DNA of 64,000 nt from Desulfobacterales bacterium (GTDB lineage Bacteria; Desulfobacterota; Desulfobacteria; Desulfobacterales; JAAELO01): the NCBI GenBank assembly GCA_024226555.1, contig JAAELO010000011.1, positions 1 through 64,000 on the forward strand, given 5' to 3'. How positions within the stretch are numbered: the first letter of the stretch is position 1; every line of letters begins with the position of its first letter. The position numbers were made by a program, and so were the translations under genes. Below are positions 17,997 to 26,977 of the stretch, in pieces. The notes beneath the pieces were generated by a model that saw only the letters and a list, made by a program, of their open reading frames with translations, made no database searches and was not told where the DNA came from.

Positions 17997-18920
17997 TTAA
18001 TTTAATATATATCGGGCTGGGTTAACAGGTAATCCATTTAAGCGAATTTCATAATGTACATGCAGACCCTTAATTCTTCCTGAATTCCCCATCTCACCAA
18101 TTATGTCGCCTCTTTTGACAGTGTCACCTGGCTTAACAAGGACTTTTGAAAGATGTCCATATTTTGTAACAACTCCATGACCATGATCTATTGTAACAAG
18201 CTTACCTAAAAATTCCTTTAAATCTGCGTGTGTTACAATTCCATCTGCAGTTGCTATTACTGAGGTTCCCTTGATATTTGCGATATCAATCCCTTTGTGG
18301 AAATCTTTCTCTCCGCTAACTGGTGACATTCTATGCCCAAACCTTGAAGCTACCCAGCCTTTTGCTGGTCTGATGTTTGGTGTCGAAGCCATAAGGTTTC
18401 CCTGATCTTCAAGATAATTAACCACATTTTCAAACCCCACTTTTTTCTTTACTGCTTCTTCATTGATATCCTCAATCTGATTGTGCATTTCACGAAGCAG
18501 AGTATTGTGTTTTTTTGTAAGCGGAGCCATAGTATCAAGATCATCAGGCAGTGCACCACCAACACCAAATAATCCAGTTTGGGTGGAATCTTCCATGTTA
18601 GCCATAACTTTGATCTTCTTTTCAAAGTTATTTATATCATTTAATTTGGATTTGAGTTGTTCCATCTTTAGGTTAAAATTTTGAATCTGCTTGTCCTGAC
18701 TTCTTATCTCAGACAGTTGGTTTGTAACCTTCAATTCAAGTCTTTCAACATTAAGTGAAGTTTTTTTAAGTTGATAATAGTCATATCCAAGGTAAGATAT
18801 ACCTGAAAAAACAGTAAGGATTATTACTAAAATCAGATAAGTAGCAGGAGTTGATAAAGAAACACGCTTCATGGAAGCATTATTTCTATTCATAAGGTAT
18901 AATGTAACATTATTTTTCAT
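17997..18920 (-). CDS. Membrane-anchored M23 family metallopeptidase
   Basis: This 307-aa periplasmic peptidoglycan endopeptidase, or an activator of this class, has an N-terminal membrane anchor (about residues 26-48). A coiled coil follows (about 50-105, LxxQLSEI repeats) and then a C-terminal M23 domain (about 200-305). Zinc and catalytic residues are in place: HKGIDIA, HGHGVVTKYGHLS and HVHYEI. The anchor plus coiled coil plus M23 layout is that of cell-division or envelope-remodelling hydrolases. It is 277 nt upstream of secA on the same strand. The gap shows no clear terminator. Confidence 0.92.
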   Translation of the reverse strand: MKNNVTLYLMNRNNASMKRVSLSTPATYLILVIILTVFSGISYLGYDYYQLKKTSLNVERLELKVTNQLSEIRSQDKQIQNFNLKMEQLKSKLNDINNFEKKIKVMANMEDSTQTGLFGVGGALPDDLDTMAPLTKKHNTLLREMHNQIEDINEEAVKKKVGFENVVNYLEDQGNLMASTPNIRPAKGWVASRFGHRMSPVSGEKDFHKGIDIANIKGTSVIATADGIVTHADLKEFLGKLVTIDHGHGVVTKYGHLSKVLVKPGDTVKRGDIIGEMGNSGRIKGLHVHYEIRLNGLPVNPARYILN

Positions 18921-19369
18921 ATTCGTCTTAAACTCTTATTTTTCTTTAATCGTTTAACCATTTTACTTAATTCAAAACCTAAAATCAACTTTAATAAGCA
19001 CCACACCTCTATCATAATAGGGTCTCCCGTGTCAAGGAATCAATGCAAGCCCACTGTCTATAGCACTATTTGTGATAATACTCTGTTTTTGTAAATTGTT
19101 ATTATTACTTATGAAATTTTCATTAAAAAAACAATAAGGAATACCAGTTTTCGCAAAAAAATGTTTTTTTCAAAATTTGAAAGATTTGTTACCAATTATT
19201 TTTGTTTTATATAAAGTTTTTTTGATTATTTATATGCAACTGAATTTTAAAGACAAAATATAGATAAACGAAAAAAATACACAATATTTATCATGGGTGA
19301 AATAATAAGGGCTTGCTGATAATTTCAAACACATACATTAAATAAATGCTGCGTTGCAATATTATATAC
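18921..19369. other. AT-rich divergent intergenic region
   Basis: It lies between the M23 peptidase (minus) and the phasin-like genes (plus). A TTGACA on the minus strand at 19030-19035 could be a -35 box for the peptidase gene, but no convincing -10 sits at normal spacing. No open frame or strong repeat is seen. Confidence 0.4.
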
Positions 19370-19398
19370 TTGACAATTAATGTCATTAAATTTATTAT
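19370..19398 (+). promoter_or_regulatory. Promoter of the phasin-like genes
   Basis: TTGACA at 19370-19375 is separated by 17 bp from TATTAT at 19393-19398, a near-consensus housekeeping promoter. It lies about 42 nt upstream of the first phasin-like start, with GGAGG just before that start. Confidence 0.7.
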
Positions 19399-19440
19399 AA
19401 CTTTTATATACAGGTTTATAACTTAATTTTAGGAGGGACT

Positions 19441-19770
19441 ATGAAAACATTTGAGCCGCAAAAAATGATGGGTCAATTGGTTGAGTTTCAAAAAAATGCG
19501 TTTAACAACACCTATGATGCTATGTTAAAGATACAGGAACAATCAGAAAAAATTGTTACTGTTTTAACATCCGGACAGTTAAAAACACCAAAAGAAAGCC
19601 AGAAGTATGTTGATAACTGGACTATGGCATTAAAAAAACAACAGGCTGAATTTAAAACTAATGTGGATAGTGGTTTTGAAAAATTCAAATCTTTATGTGA
19701 AGGTGGTGTTGAAAAAACTGCAACAAAAACTCAAACACCTGCAAAAGCTAAAGCAAAAAGTGCAAAATAA
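19441..19770 (+). CDS. Phasin-like small helical protein 1
   Basis: This 109-aa protein has two predicted amphipathic helices (about 5-45 and 50-88) and a Lys/Ala-rich tail (PAKAKAKSAK) like those of phasins. Phasins coat polyhydroxyalkanoate granules; some small relatives are DNA-binding or stress proteins. It shares EFQKNAFNNTYDAM with EFNKTTFNNSYDAA of the next gene, so the two are paralogues. GGAGG precedes the ATG. No PHA synthase is in the window, so the granule role is inference. Confidence 0.75.
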   Translation: MKTFEPQKMMGQLVEFQKNAFNNTYDAMLKIQEQSEKIVTVLTSGQLKTPKESQKYVDNWTMALKKQQAEFKTNVDSGFEKFKSLCEGGVEKTATKTQTPAKAKAKSAK

Positions 19771-19796
19771 ACTATAATCTAAAAAGGAGGATAAAA

Positions 19797-20054
19797 ATGG
19801 AGAATCAGGAAATGATGAAACAAATAATCGAGTTTAACAAAACAACTTTTAATAACAGCTACGATGCAGCCATAATGATTAGTAATCAGGCTGAAAATAT
19901 AACAAATTCGTTCTTATCTGCTCATCCGGAAATAGTTCCTGAGCAAGGAAAAAAGATTTATGATGAATGGTCAGCTTCTGTTAAAAAAGGTCTTTCTGAT
20001 TTTCAGGAAAATGTAAATACTGGTTTTAATAAAATTGAAGATTATTTTGTATAA
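19797..20054 (+). CDS. Phasin-like small helical protein 2
   Basis: This 85-aa paralogue of the preceding gene lacks its Lys/Ala tail. It starts 26 nt downstream with AAAGGAGG before the ATG. Shared positions include the FNNxYDA block and the W..xxKKxxxxFxxNVxxGFxK pattern at the C-terminal helix. The same operon promoter serves both, and an intrinsic terminator follows. Confidence 0.75.
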   Translation: MENQEMMKQIIEFNKTTFNNSYDAAIMISNQAENITNSFLSAHPEIVPEQGKKIYDEWSASVKKGLSDFQENVNTGFNKIEDYFV

Positions 20055-20109
20055 CAAAATCTGGTGGTTCAAAGAATAAACCTGCTAATGGTTTTGAAGG
20101 AGGTTAAAT

Positions 20110-20142
20110 ATGAACTTGAAAACACCAGGAAATGTACTTTAA
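20110..20142 (+). CDS. Possible 10-residue ORF (MNLKTPGNVL)
   Basis: GAAGGAGG is positioned 7 nt before an ATG followed by ten codons and a TAA at the edge of the terminator stem. It may be a remnant of a third phasin-like gene or a true small peptide; there is no coding evidence beyond the ribosome-binding site. Confidence 0.25.
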   Translation: MNLKTPGNVL

Positions 20143-20178
20143 AAAAGCCCTTTGAAATTTAAAAGGGCTTTTTTTTTA
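20141..20178 (+). terminator. Intrinsic terminator of the phasin-like operon
   Basis: AAAAAAGCCCTTT pairs with AAAGGGCTTTTTT around a short loop and is followed by a run of T. It is strong on the plus strand. Confidence 0.9.
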
Positions 20179-20206
20179 CTAAACCATCCTTTATTCCAAT
20201 TCCAAA

Positions 20207-20353
20207 CATCTCTAATAATTAGATATTTTTAATGAAACATATTATAAAAGCTGTCAGTTTTATATATTTTTCATATCAAAAAATAACGAAATGTTTTTAC
20301 AACAATTTTTTTGATATGTTTTTCAAAAAAGAATCAGTTATTATTAGGCCCCT
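20207..20353 (+). repeat. Dispersed palindromic repeat, degenerate copy
   Basis: It begins ACATCTCTAATAATTAGA and contains AAAAAATAACGAAATG. It ends AATCAGTTATTATTAGGCCC. Both termini have drifted, and internal cassettes are partly rearranged. Confidence 0.6.
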
Positions 20354-20397
20354 ATATTTTTTCTTGGACCAACAGTAAAAGTAATGTATCTCTTATG

Positions 20398-20525
20398 GGA
20401 ACCTCTAATAATTAATATTTTGGATGAAATGCAAGGCATTTCCAAAAGTAACGAGCCGATTTTATTACAGTTTTTTTTGGCAATAACAAAGTATTACGCA
20501 AAAAGAGGAGTTATTAGAGATTCCC
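20398..20525 (+). repeat. Dispersed palindromic repeat, best core copy
   Basis: A clean 128-bp copy: GGAACCTCTAATAATTAAT at the left, AGTAACGAGCCGATTTTATT in the middle, and GAGTTATTAGAGATTCCC at the right. It has no TTTATAAA cassettes, so it probably represents the minimal element. It lies upstream of the metallo-beta-lactamase gene. Confidence 0.85.
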
Positions 20526-20584
20526 TAAAAGGTTACAACAAATCTTTGTAAATTAACAAAGAATCAATTACATAAGGTGAAAAT

Positions 20585-21424
20585 ATGAAAATAGGTAAAT
20601 ACGATTGTAGTTCTATTGAGATGGGAAAATTTGTTTTAGATGGTGGTGCTATGTTTGGAGTTGTACCCAAAGTGCTTTGGGAAAGAGAAATTCCAGCAGA
20701 TTATAAAAACAGAATTCCTATGAGTGCCAGGTGTCTTTTAATTCAAGGCGATAATAAAAAAATCCTTGTTGATACCGGGATGGGAAATAAATTTTCAGAT
20801 AAAGAGAAAAAAATCTATGGCTTGAAAGAGGTTTTTGATATTGAATCAAAATTATCAGAACTAAATCTAAGTTGCAAAGATATAACAGATGTAATTCTAA
20901 CTCATCTGCATTTTGATCATGCTGGTGGGGCTACAAAAATTGAAAATGGTAAAATTATTCCAACTTTTCAGAACGCTCAATACCATGTACAAAAAGAACA
21001 TTTTCATAGCGCACTTAACCCAACTAAAAGAGATAAAGCAAGTTTTATAAAAGATAATTTTGAACCCCTTATGAATCATGGTGTGTTGAAAACACTGGAT
21101 GGTTTTTGCGAGCTGTTTGAAGATATCGAATTTATAATAACAAAAGGGCACACAAATTTTCAGCAGCATCCTCTTATAAAAGGCGAAAATAATTCTCTGT
21201 TTTTTTGTGGCGATATTTTTCCAACAGCATCACACCTTCCTGTTAGCTGGCATATGGGTTACGATAATAATCCTTTGACAATTTTAGATGAAAAAGAAAA
21301 TCTCCTTAAAAGAGCCTTAAATGAGAAATGGATTATGTTTTTTGAACATGATCCAAAAATTCCTGCAGTAACGTTAAAAGAGGGAAAAAAAGGTATAGAA
21401 ATTGATCAGGTGATAGAAATATAA
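20585..21424 (+). CDS. Metallo-beta-lactamase fold hydrolase
   Basis: This 279-aa MBL-fold protein has the metal motif THLHFDHAGG (residues about 104-113). Further ligands are the His in KGHTNFQQHP, the Asp in FFCGDIFPTASH and a late His (EHDP). The layout, with a substrate region starting VPKVLWEREIPADYKNRIPM, resembles the N-acyl homoserine lactonase/AttM-like branch. The substrate cannot be assigned. It starts just after a dispersed repeat and is 21 nt upstream of the endonuclease III gene. Confidence 0.88.
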   Translation: MKIGKYDCSSIEMGKFVLDGGAMFGVVPKVLWEREIPADYKNRIPMSARCLLIQGDNKKILVDTGMGNKFSDKEKKIYGLKEVFDIESKLSELNLSCKDITDVILTHLHFDHAGGATKIENGKIIPTFQNAQYHVQKEHFHSALNPTKRDKASFIKDNFEPLMNHGVLKTLDGFCELFEDIEFIITKGHTNFQQHPLIKGENNSLFFCGDIFPTASHLPVSWHMGYDNNPLTILDEKENLLKRALNEKWIMFFEHDPKIPAVTLKEGKKGIEIDQVIEI

Positions 21425-21445
21425 TTTTTAGGTCAGGATTTTAGT

Positions 21446-22099
21446 ATGAAATTTAAAATTAATGATTTTGTAGAGATATTAAAAGAGGAGTATAAATCAT
21501 GGAATGCTCCGGTGATTACCATGATGTCAAATCAGGGAAGCACTCCCTTTGAGATACTGATATCAACTCTTCTTTCTTTAAGAACAAAAGATGAGGTAAC
21601 TTCAGTTGCCTCAAAAAGACTATTTAAAATTGCAAATACTCCAATCCAAATGATTGAAACGGGTGAAAAAAAAATTAGCGAGCTTATTTATCCTGTAGGT
21701 TTTTATCCGACTAAAGCCAAAAGGATAATTGAGATCAGCAAAATATTACTTAATGAATATGATGATATTGTTCCCGATGAGATAGATGAACTTCTTAAAT
21801 TTCCGGGAGTGGGCAGAAAAACAGCGAACCTTGTATTGATTGAAGGTTATGGAAAGAAAGCAATTTGTGTTGATACTCATGTTCACAGGATAAGTAACAG
21901 AATAGGGTATGTTAAAACTAAAAATCCAGATCAGACAGAGTTTGCTCTTCGAAAAAAACTACCAAAGAAGTACTGGATCATTTATAATGAAATTTTGGTT
22001 GCTTTTGGACAAACAATTTGTAAACCCATCTCTCCATTTTGCAGTAAGTGCAATGTTACTGAATTTTGCAAAAAAGCAGGTGTAACTACAACACGTTGA
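21446..22099 (+). CDS. nth: Endonuclease III
   Basis: This 217-aa base-excision repair DNA glycosylase/AP lyase removes oxidised pyrimidines. The helix-hairpin-helix LLKFPGVGRKTANLVL carries the catalytic Lys. The catalytic Asp is in VDTHVHRISNR. A C-terminal [4Fe-4S] cluster motif follows (C-x6-C-x2-C-x5-C in the last 20 residues). Length and order are those of bacterial Nth. It sits between the MBL protein and the CbiR-like gene. Confidence 0.95.
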   Translation: MKFKINDFVEILKEEYKSWNAPVITMMSNQGSTPFEILISTLLSLRTKDEVTSVASKRLFKIANTPIQMIETGEKKISELIYPVGFYPTKAKRIIEISKILLNEYDDIVPDEIDELLKFPGVGRKTANLVLIEGYGKKAICVDTHVHRISNRIGYVKTKNPDQTEFALRKKLPKKYWIIYNEILVAFGQTICKPISPFCSKCNVTEFCKKAGVTTTR

Positions 22100-22108
22100 T
22101 TATAAAAA

Positions 22109-22885
22109 GTGAGATCTCAATTGTATCAATTACTAAAAAATTCCTTTAAAAAAAAATATCCGTTTAAGGTTTGTTGTCCCTCATTTATTTATCCTGAGGA
22201 TTATAGTGAAAATATTGAAAAACTTGGTCCGTTTGTTGATGAGATTGAGCTTCTTTATTTTGAGGGAAATACCCCAGAATTTTTACCAAAGGAATCTGAA
22301 ATTAATTGTCTTAAGAATTTATCAGAAAAATATGATCTAACCTATAATGTTCATCTTCCAACCGATATTTCTGTGACATCTAATCAAAGTGATAAAGCAA
22401 TTCAAAATATACTTGAAATAATCTCAAGAACCAAATCTCTTAATCCCTCAACTTATACTATTCATCTTCCCTTTGATGAAGGCATCCCTGATGATCATTG
22501 GTATAAAAAGGCAAATAAAGCTTTAAAAAGTTTGTCAATGGAGGTTGGGAAAGATAAGATATCAGTTGAAACTCTGAATTATAATCCCGATATCTTATCA
22601 ACCTTTTTTATTAATGGTTACAAGATGTGTCTTGATATTGGACATATGATTTTTTTTGGTTATGATCCGGGCGATATATTTTCAAAATATGAGGAGCATA
22701 TTACGACCATCCATCTTCATGGAGTTAAAAAAACAGATGGTAAGTTAAAAGATCACAGTAGTTTAAATCATCTTAATGAAGAAGAATCTGAGATTATCAA
22801 AAACATTTTAAAGGCATTTAATGGTGTTGTATCATTTGAAGTATTTTCCTTTAAAAATTTACAAAGTTCGTTAAATTGGCTCTAA
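22109..22885 (+). CDS. cbiR: CbiR-like cobamide-remodelling phosphodiesterase (TIM barrel)
   Basis: This 258-aa protein belongs to the AP endonuclease 2/xylose-isomerase-like TIM-barrel superfamily. Blocks VDEIELLYFE, YDLTYNVHLPTDIS and YTIHLPFDEG fit the CbiR group, which opens the nucleotide loop of cobamides so that the lower ligand can be replaced. Later metal-ligand blocks are ISVETLNY, MCLDIGHMIFFG and TTIHLHGV. A role in cobamide salvage fits the B12-dependent methylmalonyl-CoA mutase encoded 30 kb away. The start is GTG. The stop codon TAA lies in the CTCTAATAA terminus of a dispersed repeat. The CbiR call is from memory of the family pattern; a generic sugar isomerase is the alternative. 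Confidence 0.7.
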   Translation: MRSQLYQLLKNSFKKKYPFKVCCPSFIYPEDYSENIEKLGPFVDEIELLYFEGNTPEFLPKESEINCLKNLSEKYDLTYNVHLPTDISVTSNQSDKAIQNILEIISRTKSLNPSTYTIHLPFDEGIPDDHWYKKANKALKSLSMEVGKDKISVETLNYNPDILSTFFINGYKMCLDIGHMIFFGYDPGDIFSKYEEHITTIHLHGVKKTDGKLKDHSSLNHLNEEESEIIKNILKAFNGVVSFEVFSFKNLQSSLNWL

Positions 22886-23062
22886 TAATTTGAATTTTGA
22901 TCGAAATACAGCGTTTATAAAAGCTTTCAGTTTTATAAAAAAACTGCATTAGAATAAATAACGAACCGATTCGTTTATAAAAAGCTTAATTTATAAACAT
23001 TACAACAGTTTTTTTTGTAATAACGCAGTACTTCGGTTAAAAGGCGGTTATTAGAGATTCCC
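22879..23062 (+). repeat. Dispersed palindromic repeat, long copy
   Basis: It begins GCTCTAATAATTTGAATTTT, overlapping the stop codon of the CbiR-like gene, and ends GCGGTTATTAGAGATTCCC. It carries both TTTATAAA cassettes: one after GATCGAAATACAG, the other after ATAACGAACCGATTC. Confidence 0.85.
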
Positions 23063-23113
23063 TATACTGATTAAGATTTAAATAATTGAACCTTATAATC
23101 ATAGGATTGAGAT

Positions 23114-23527
23114 ATGACTTACAAATTTTCCGGAATATTAACTTCTGATTTTTATATAGAAGAAGGTATAGATTTAAAAGATATATACTCCATAAGAAAA
23201 ATTGATAGCCCATTCAAAGGTTCTGGCATTTACTTACCCATGTATTCAGATAGAGATCCCAATGAAGAAGAAATTATTAAAATTGTAAATTCTGTTGGAT
23301 TAAGTAAATCTGATAACTGGCTTTTTATTAACTACATATGTTGGGCAGGTCGGATAGATTATGTATATGCTTATTTGAACAGTTGTGGAAAAATTACAGG
23401 ACCTGTTGAAGAGTCTGATCTGAATAAAACCAGTGACCTATTCGTAAATATAATGGAAGGTTTTGGAGTACCTAAGGAAAAAGCCCTTGATTTTAAGCCT
23501 TTCTATAGAGGGTTCTGGAATGAATAG
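23114..23527 (+). CDS. Hypothetical protein (137 aa)
   Basis: This small soluble protein matches no family I recognise. GATTGAGAT precedes the ATG, with no strong ribosome-binding site. Aromatic-rich blocks (SDNWLFINYICWAGRIDYV, KPFYRGFWNE) suggest a compact domain. It stands alone between repeats. Confidence 0.6.
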   Translation: MTYKFSGILTSDFYIEEGIDLKDIYSIRKIDSPFKGSGIYLPMYSDRDPNEEEIIKIVNSVGLSKSDNWLFINYICWAGRIDYVYAYLNSCGKITGPVEESDLNKTSDLFVNIMEGFGVPKEKALDFKPFYRGFWNE

Positions 23528-23536
23528 ACAACGAAA

Positions 23537-23553
23537 ACCTCTTCTAAGTAACA
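23537..23553. repeat. Copy 2 of the 17-bp direct repeat
   Basis: Identical over ACCTCTTCTAAGTAACA to positions 1-17 and again followed by a T run. A copy of the dispersed palindromic repeat begins about 14 bp later. Confidence 0.4.
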
Positions 23554-23566
23554 TTTTTTTTTAATA

Positions 23567-23691
23567 GGAACCTCTAATAACTACATTTTAAGCAAGCTAC
23601 ATCGTTATTACGAAAAAATGTAAACTATAAAAAAAAAGCCTTATAAAAAGCTTTTGGTTTAGTATTTTTACAATATAAAGCATGGTTTCCA
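23567..23691 (+). repeat. Dispersed palindromic repeat, degenerate copy
   Basis: The left end AGGAACCTCTAATAACTAC is well kept. The interior (CATCGTTATTACGAAAAAATG, then a cassette-like TTATAAAAAGCTTT) and the right end near GGTTTCC are rearranged. It lies just beyond the 3' end of the retron RT gene. Confidence 0.5.
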
Positions 23692-23760
23692 ATCGGCCGC
23701 CAGAGAGGTTTATTTATTTCGTTTTTGATATCCTAATTAAATAGAAAATCAGAATTTTTA

Positions 23761-25056
23761 CTACATATCATTAAAAGTTTTAAGTTCATTGAGATATTTC
23801 TCACCAAGTTTTGGTTCGCTCATATTTATATAAGCTGCAATTCCTTTCAATCTCTCAAGAGAATCACCCTCTTGCATGGGTTTACCATTTTTAAGATTAT
23901 GTATAGCAGCTCTTAATTTTCTTTTTATATCCCTTGATACCCTTGGCTTTTGATCATCATTTACCACAAGGCCTGTAACTCTTTGACACACATTTGGCCT
24001 TATCACTTTCGTTTTATCAGGATGAATTACAAATCCTTCATCTTTTACAATTCGTTTAGTAAATTCGATTACAGCTCCTGGATTAAAACCTTTTAATTTC
24101 TCTCTTGGTATGCTGAAAGTTATATCATCTGCATATCTTGAATATCTGCATCCAAATTTCTTTGCTAATCCATATAGTCTACTATCCATCTTCATACAAA
24201 GAGTATTTGTAAGTGCCGGGCTCGTTGGTGCTCCCTGGGGAAGACATCTTTGTCCAAGGGAAACAAAGTGCTTCTTTCCTTCAAATTCGACTATTTTTCT
24301 TGGAGCTTCAGTACATATTAAAGCAAGCAGAGTTGCAACCTGCTCTCTATAACCTGCTTTCCTGAAAATACCTTTTACTCTTGCATAACTTACAGATGGG
24401 AAAAAATCCTTGATATCCATTTTGATAAGGTAAAATGGGTTTCTATGAGTTATTGCATTTGTATAGATTGATCTTGAAGGTAAAAAACCATGTGCAGCAC
24501 CATGAACCAAGAGCTTTTCAGCAATATTTTCAAGTATCCATCTCTGGGTCTTTTTTAAAAGTGGCATTGGAGCCCATATATCTCTATCTCCACCTCTCTT
24601 TTTTGGTATTGTAAAACGGTAATAATGAAGACTTGTTGCAGCATCACGGTGATAGGACAGCCACCTTAATTTACCGATTGTAAGATCAAGAACTTTTGCA
24701 AGTTGCTCTGGTGAATCTATTACAGGAAGTTCATTTTCAGCTATTCTTTTTTCAGGATTTTCAATATCCCACTTATCAAAATCATCACCATCGTTCCAAT
24801 AGATACCTTCACCCAGATGAACGATATGGTTTGATTTATAAGCTTGCCAACTCTCTTTTCTAAGTTTTTTTCGCTCAGCTGCTTCATCTTTAAGACTTTG
24901 CTTGTAATTTTTCAGCTCCCTCTTCGACATCCCCATGGTTTCCTGCCTCTGTACAAGGTAACCACGTTTCTCAAGCTGTTTTTCAATATAAGCGTTAATA
25001 CCGCCAGATTTTTCAATCTCATTCCAAAGTTTTTCCGGACTTGTTCTTTTAGTCAT
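23761..25056 (-). CDS. Retron-type reverse transcriptase
   Basis: This 431-aa RNA-directed DNA polymerase has an N-terminal extension (residues 1-110) and a retron-type RT domain. The fingers motif FTIPKKRGGDRDIWAP is followed by the retron-diagnostic NAxxH (N200-H204). Motif A IKMDIKDFFPS holds catalytic D214, then comes LPQGAPTSPALTN, motif C YADD (308-311), HPDKTK and the retron-diagnostic VTG (360-362). A primed cDNA would be made on the msr-msd RNA encoded at about 36640-36921. It is the last gene of the four-gene operon, 4 nt after the SWIM/WGR gene. No group II maturase domain is present. Confidence 0.95.
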   Translation of the reverse strand: MTKRTSPEKLWNEIEKSGGINAYIEKQLEKRGYLVQRQETMGMSKRELKNYKQSLKDEAAERKKLRKESWQAYKSNHIVHLGEGIYWNDGDDFDKWDIENPEKRIAENELPVIDSPEQLAKVLDLTIGKLRWLSYHRDAATSLHYYRFTIPKKRGGDRDIWAPMPLLKKTQRWILENIAEKLLVHGAAHGFLPSRSIYTNAITHRNPFYLIKMDIKDFFPSVSYARVKGIFRKAGYREQVATLLALICTEAPRKIVEFEGKKHFVSLGQRCLPQGAPTSPALTNTLCMKMDSRLYGLAKKFGCRYSRYADDITFSIPREKLKGFNPGAVIEFTKRIVKDEGFVIHPDKTKVIRPNVCQRVTGLVVNDDQKPRVSRDIKRKLRAAIHNLKNGKPMQEGDSLERLKGIAAYINMSEPKLGEKYLNELKTFNDM

Positions 25057-25060
25057 TGTG

Positions 25061-26926
25061 TTATCCTGCTGTTGCGTCTAAGTAACCTTGATCATTAAGG
25101 TTTGATAATCGGTCAAAGTAAGCATCTCTTGCATCATTAACTGAGTTAAATTGAAAGTTCTGCAATCTCATTGAACCATAATTTAATCCCCATCTAACTT
25201 TTAATCGCTTATTATTCAAGGTTACCTGATAAATCATTTCACCTTTTTTACTTCGTTTGCTATATGTTTTTGTTTCAACTGTAATTTTTGCTCTTATCTT
25301 ACTATTACTTCTTTTTTGTTCACTATATTCATTAAACAGGAGGTGAAGAGCTATTAAGTGAGCACATGGTCCTTGCTTCAATCCCTGTTTTTTGTAATAT
25401 GTACAGGTACAACTTGCTTTTTTGACAAAACCATCTTCATCAAAAAGAATTACCGGGGTATAATCTCTTTTGTCTTCCTTAACAGTAACATTTCCGGTAA
25501 CTTCAACTCCTGTTCCTATAAACCGATCCTCTTTTTCAATCGCAATAGAACCTTTTATTGACATCAGATCATGGGCAAACCGTTCATTAATGTTTCTAAA
25601 TTCAAGTTTACGAAGATCAAGATTTTCATTAGTAACAGGTCTTAACCTATACAACTCTGATGCTGAGTCATACATAACTAGGCCTTGCTGACATGCAGTT
25701 TGCAGAGCCTTGAAAATTTCCATTTTTTTCAAACCGGTACTCTTTGTAAGTTCCTTTAAAGAGCCGGACCTTTTCTCGAGTAAAGTATCAGTTACAACAT
25801 CCAGATTTTTAAGATCAGCATTTTGTCTTGGCAGCAGAAGATCAAAATTAAGTGATTGCGCCCAGTTAAATGCTGCAAAGCCTGTAATTGCCAATGTAAG
25901 TGTCATGTTTTTTCCCCGGAAAATCCAAAATCCAGGAAATCCTCCACTACCGGTTACATTTACATCTATTTTATCTGTGAACGGCAGGAATTGTTTCATC
26001 ATCATCAGTCTTCGTCTTCCCCAGATACGCAAAACCTTTGATTCTTTGCCTTTATAAATCTCTTCTGAAGTTACTATAACTTTTTCCCAGGGTTCCAAAA
26101 CGATAAGTGGATATTGACCGGGCACAAGTTCAATTCTTAATCCTCTTCTCTTCCCTTTCTGATCTTTATTCATTCTAAGGAAACGAAGAATGTTATAAAA
26201 ATCAAGGGTTGCCATAGAAAAGCTATCACTTTTCAGAGTTGCTGATGATTGAACCTGTAGGAATCCACGCAACCATGAATCTGGAACTTTCACCTGTTTT
26301 TCGAGGGTTTTTGTTTCTTCAGAACCTTTGGTGGAAAGGGTTACATCCTTTCCAATTTTAAGAAAACTTTTCTTGAAGCTTCTCATCTTTTTGATCCCTT
26401 TTAAAAGGGATTCACTAAAATCAATATTTGTGGTTCCAAATGTTGGATTTCCTTTGATATTAAAAGCATCTTTGTTAACTGAAAGCTTTGCATATGACCC
26501 CTCGTCTTTACTGAAAACTTCAAATGAAACTTCATCGGGATATACAGAAATCAGAGGATCAAGAATGAAATATGCATTTGGATCATTTCTTTCAAGCCAG
26601 TTAAAATACTCCTGTTGAGCATTCCATGAAGAAAGGTTTGAAGCTTCTCTTTTCATCTGAAGATATGCAAGATATTTGCTCCTGTCCTTAGGTACATATC
26701 TGTAATCACTTTTAACAACTGTAGAGAGTGCTATCATGGCTTCTCTGAAATGAATAGGATCTTTAAGTTCACCCTCAAAAGAAACTGTATCTCTGTAGAT
26801 ATTTCCTAAAAAGGATATTTCAGATTTGTCATCACTTTCAAGTACTTTACTTTCGTTATCGTACCCAACTTTAATTTCAGTAAAGTCTTCTAAAGCGTCC
26901 TGATTGTTCTCATTTTCGTGGGTCAT
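25061..26926 (-). CDS. Winged-helix / SWIM zinc finger / WGR protein of the retron operon
   Basis: This is a 621-aa protein numbered from the ATG at 26926 (GGGAATAAA upstream); an ATG at 26959 would add 11 residues but lacks a ribosome-binding site. About 1-370 is a long N-terminal region of unknown fold. About 380-430 is a winged helix (LLEKRSGSLKELTKSTGL). The SWIM zinc motif is C506-x-C508 to C521-x-H523. The C-terminus, about 564-619, is a WGR domain (VRWGLNYGSMR, then DARDAYFDRLSNLNDQGY). WGR domains occur in PARP-type DNA-damage sensors and SWIM fingers bind nucleic acid or protein. It is coupled to the RT gene with 4 nt between, so it is probably the retron-associated effector or adaptor. 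Confidence 0.9.
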   Translation of the reverse strand: MTHENENNQDALEDFTEIKVGYDNESKVLESDDKSEISFLGNIYRDTVSFEGELKDPIHFREAMIALSTVVKSDYRYVPKDRSKYLAYLQMKREASNLSSWNAQQEYFNWLERNDPNAYFILDPLISVYPDEVSFEVFSKDEGSYAKLSVNKDAFNIKGNPTFGTTNIDFSESLLKGIKKMRSFKKSFLKIGKDVTLSTKGSEETKTLEKQVKVPDSWLRGFLQVQSSATLKSDSFSMATLDFYNILRFLRMNKDQKGKRRGLRIELVPGQYPLIVLEPWEKVIVTSEEIYKGKESKVLRIWGRRRLMMMKQFLPFTDKIDVNVTGSGGFPGFWIFRGKNMTLTLAITGFAAFNWAQSLNFDLLLPRQNADLKNLDVVTDTLLEKRSGSLKELTKSTGLKKMEIFKALQTACQQGLVMYDSASELYRLRPVTNENLDLRKLEFRNINERFAHDLMSIKGSIAIEKEDRFIGTGVEVTGNVTVKEDKRDYTPVILFDEDGFVKKASCTCTYYKKQGLKQGPCAHLIALHLLFNEYSEQKRSNSKIRAKITVETKTYSKRSKKGEMIYQVTLNNKRLKVRWGLNYGSMRLQNFQFNSVNDARDAYFDRLSNLNDQGYLDATAG

Positions 26927-26977
26927 AATTTTATTCCCAGATTTTCTAAGTTCATTCAAATATCAAAACATTTTTAT

